From Flavobacteriales bacterium (GTDB lineage: Bacteria; Bacteroidota; Bacteroidia; Flavobacteriales_D; Parvicellaceae), in the NCBI GenBank assembly GCA_027047735.1, contig JALTUD010000351.1, positions 1 through 5,668 on the forward strand: a DNA stretch of 5,668 nt. Reading direction: 5' to 3'. A program made the translations under genes and the position numbers. Of this stretch, positions 5,066 through 5,668 are shown piece by piece (the first letter of the stretch is position 1; every line of letters begins with the position of its first letter). Below the pieces are notes generated by a model that made no database searches, was not told the DNA's origin, and worked only from the letters and a program-made list of their open reading frames with translations.

Positions 5066-5668
5066 ATAATCACAGGTAAAACACCAAAGACAAGTAACAA
5101 AGCACTATGGAATGGTGATATTGAATTTATAACACCTACAGATATTGATGAAAAGCAAAAATTTCAAGGTGAAACGGCTCGAACAGTTATTAAAAATAAT
5201 AAATCAATAATATTACCAAAAAACACAATTATTTATACTTGTATTGGGTCTATTGGTAAAATGGCTATCACTACAAAACCATCAATAACTAATCAACAAA
5301 TCAATTCCATTATCCCAAATGAGGAACACGATGCACATTTTATCTATTATTATTTAAATGTTATTACGCCTTCCATTGTTGCAATAGCAGGAGGTGCTGC
5401 AACACCTATAATAAATAAAAGCTCATTTGAAGGATTAAAAGTATTTGTTCCCCTACTTCCCACCCAACGCAAAATAGCCAAAATACTATCCGCCTACGAT
5501 GACCTGATAGAAAACAACCTAAAACGCATTAAGCTGTTGGAAGAGATGGCACAAAATGAGTTTAATGAGTGGTATGAAAATAATGAGGATTTTACGGAAG
5601 TTAATCTCGGTTCAATAATAGGTCACGAAATTGGTGGCGGTTGGGGTGCAGAAGAACAATCAGAAGAA
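5066..5668 (+). pseudogene. hsdS: HsdS continuation after the premature stop: second TRD, spacer, start of a third TRD
   Basis: The same frame as the upstream hsdS part stays open for 201 codons to the right edge. It encodes a second TRD (IITGKTPKTSNKALWNGDIE; CIGSIGKMAITT; ITNQQINSI; GGAATPIINKSSFEGLKVF). A second conserved helical spacer follows (LPTQRKIAKILSAYDDLIEN, then LKRIKLLEEMAQ), and then what looks like the opening of a third TRD (EVNLGSIIGHEIGGGWGAEE). It has no credible start of its own: the first in-frame ATG, at 5261, falls in the middle of the TRD. Translation would need stop-codon readthrough or reversion. The spacer is of the DDLIENN class, unlike the QKINQLQEKQ class upstream, which suggests a chimera of two specificity genes. 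The rest is outside the window, so the final domain count is unknown. Confidence 0.8.

Noticed and set aside
4464..5100. Minus-strand open frames within hsdS
   Set aside because: They are antisense to TRD and spacer sequence, rich in Leu/Phe, with no domain.

Overview
The window looks like an AT-rich Bacteroidota chromosome, most likely a flavobacterium or close relative. The signs are A-rich, Shine-Dalgarno-poor leaders, promoter -7 boxes of the TAnnTTTG type (1587-1594 on +, 1208-1215 on -), and a secreted TPR/PD40 protein of the OmpA-associated kind common in this phylum. The species cannot be named from the sequence.

Layout. Positions 1-1184 (minus strand) hold the first 394 codons of an exported TPR + PD40 beta-propeller protein that runs off the left edge. 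Positions 1185-1804 carry no convincing gene but are dense in structure: a promoter-like box for the minus-strand gene, a 140-bp structured repeat (copy A, 1294-1433), a promoter-like box for the plus-strand operon, and a long imperfect inverted repeat (1599-1784) that ends 20 bp before the next start codon. Positions 1805-3394 encode an intact HsdM, the modification subunit of a type I restriction-modification system. A stem-loop follows, and then a RAYT (REP-associated tyrosine, Y1/HUH transposase) gene at 3600-4202. Copy B of the structured repeat lies at 4265-4354, immediately downstream of the RAYT. The specificity gene hsdS starts at 4379, is interrupted by an in-frame TAA at 5063-5065, and continues in the same frame to the right edge.

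How the parts relate. HsdM and HsdS would form the methyltransferase core of a type I system; HsdR is not in the window. The usual tight hsdM-hsdS junction is opened by about 980 bp containing the RAYT and its adjacent repeat, so this looks like an RM operon invaded by a REP/RAYT-type module. HsdS is both broken, by a one-base nonsense change at the seam of its second target-recognition domain (TRD), and over-long, because a third TRD seems to begin before the edge. This points to recombination among specificity cassettes.

The most interesting material is the repeat system. Copies A and B share conserved single-stranded segments but have different, still paired stems, including a compensatory T-A to G-C change in the closing stem. 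This implies a selected three-way-junction fold in DNA or RNA. In addition, the RAYT coding sequence itself contains a near-perfect palindrome with GTAC/GTAG feet, preceded by an in-frame hexanucleotide tandem repeat.
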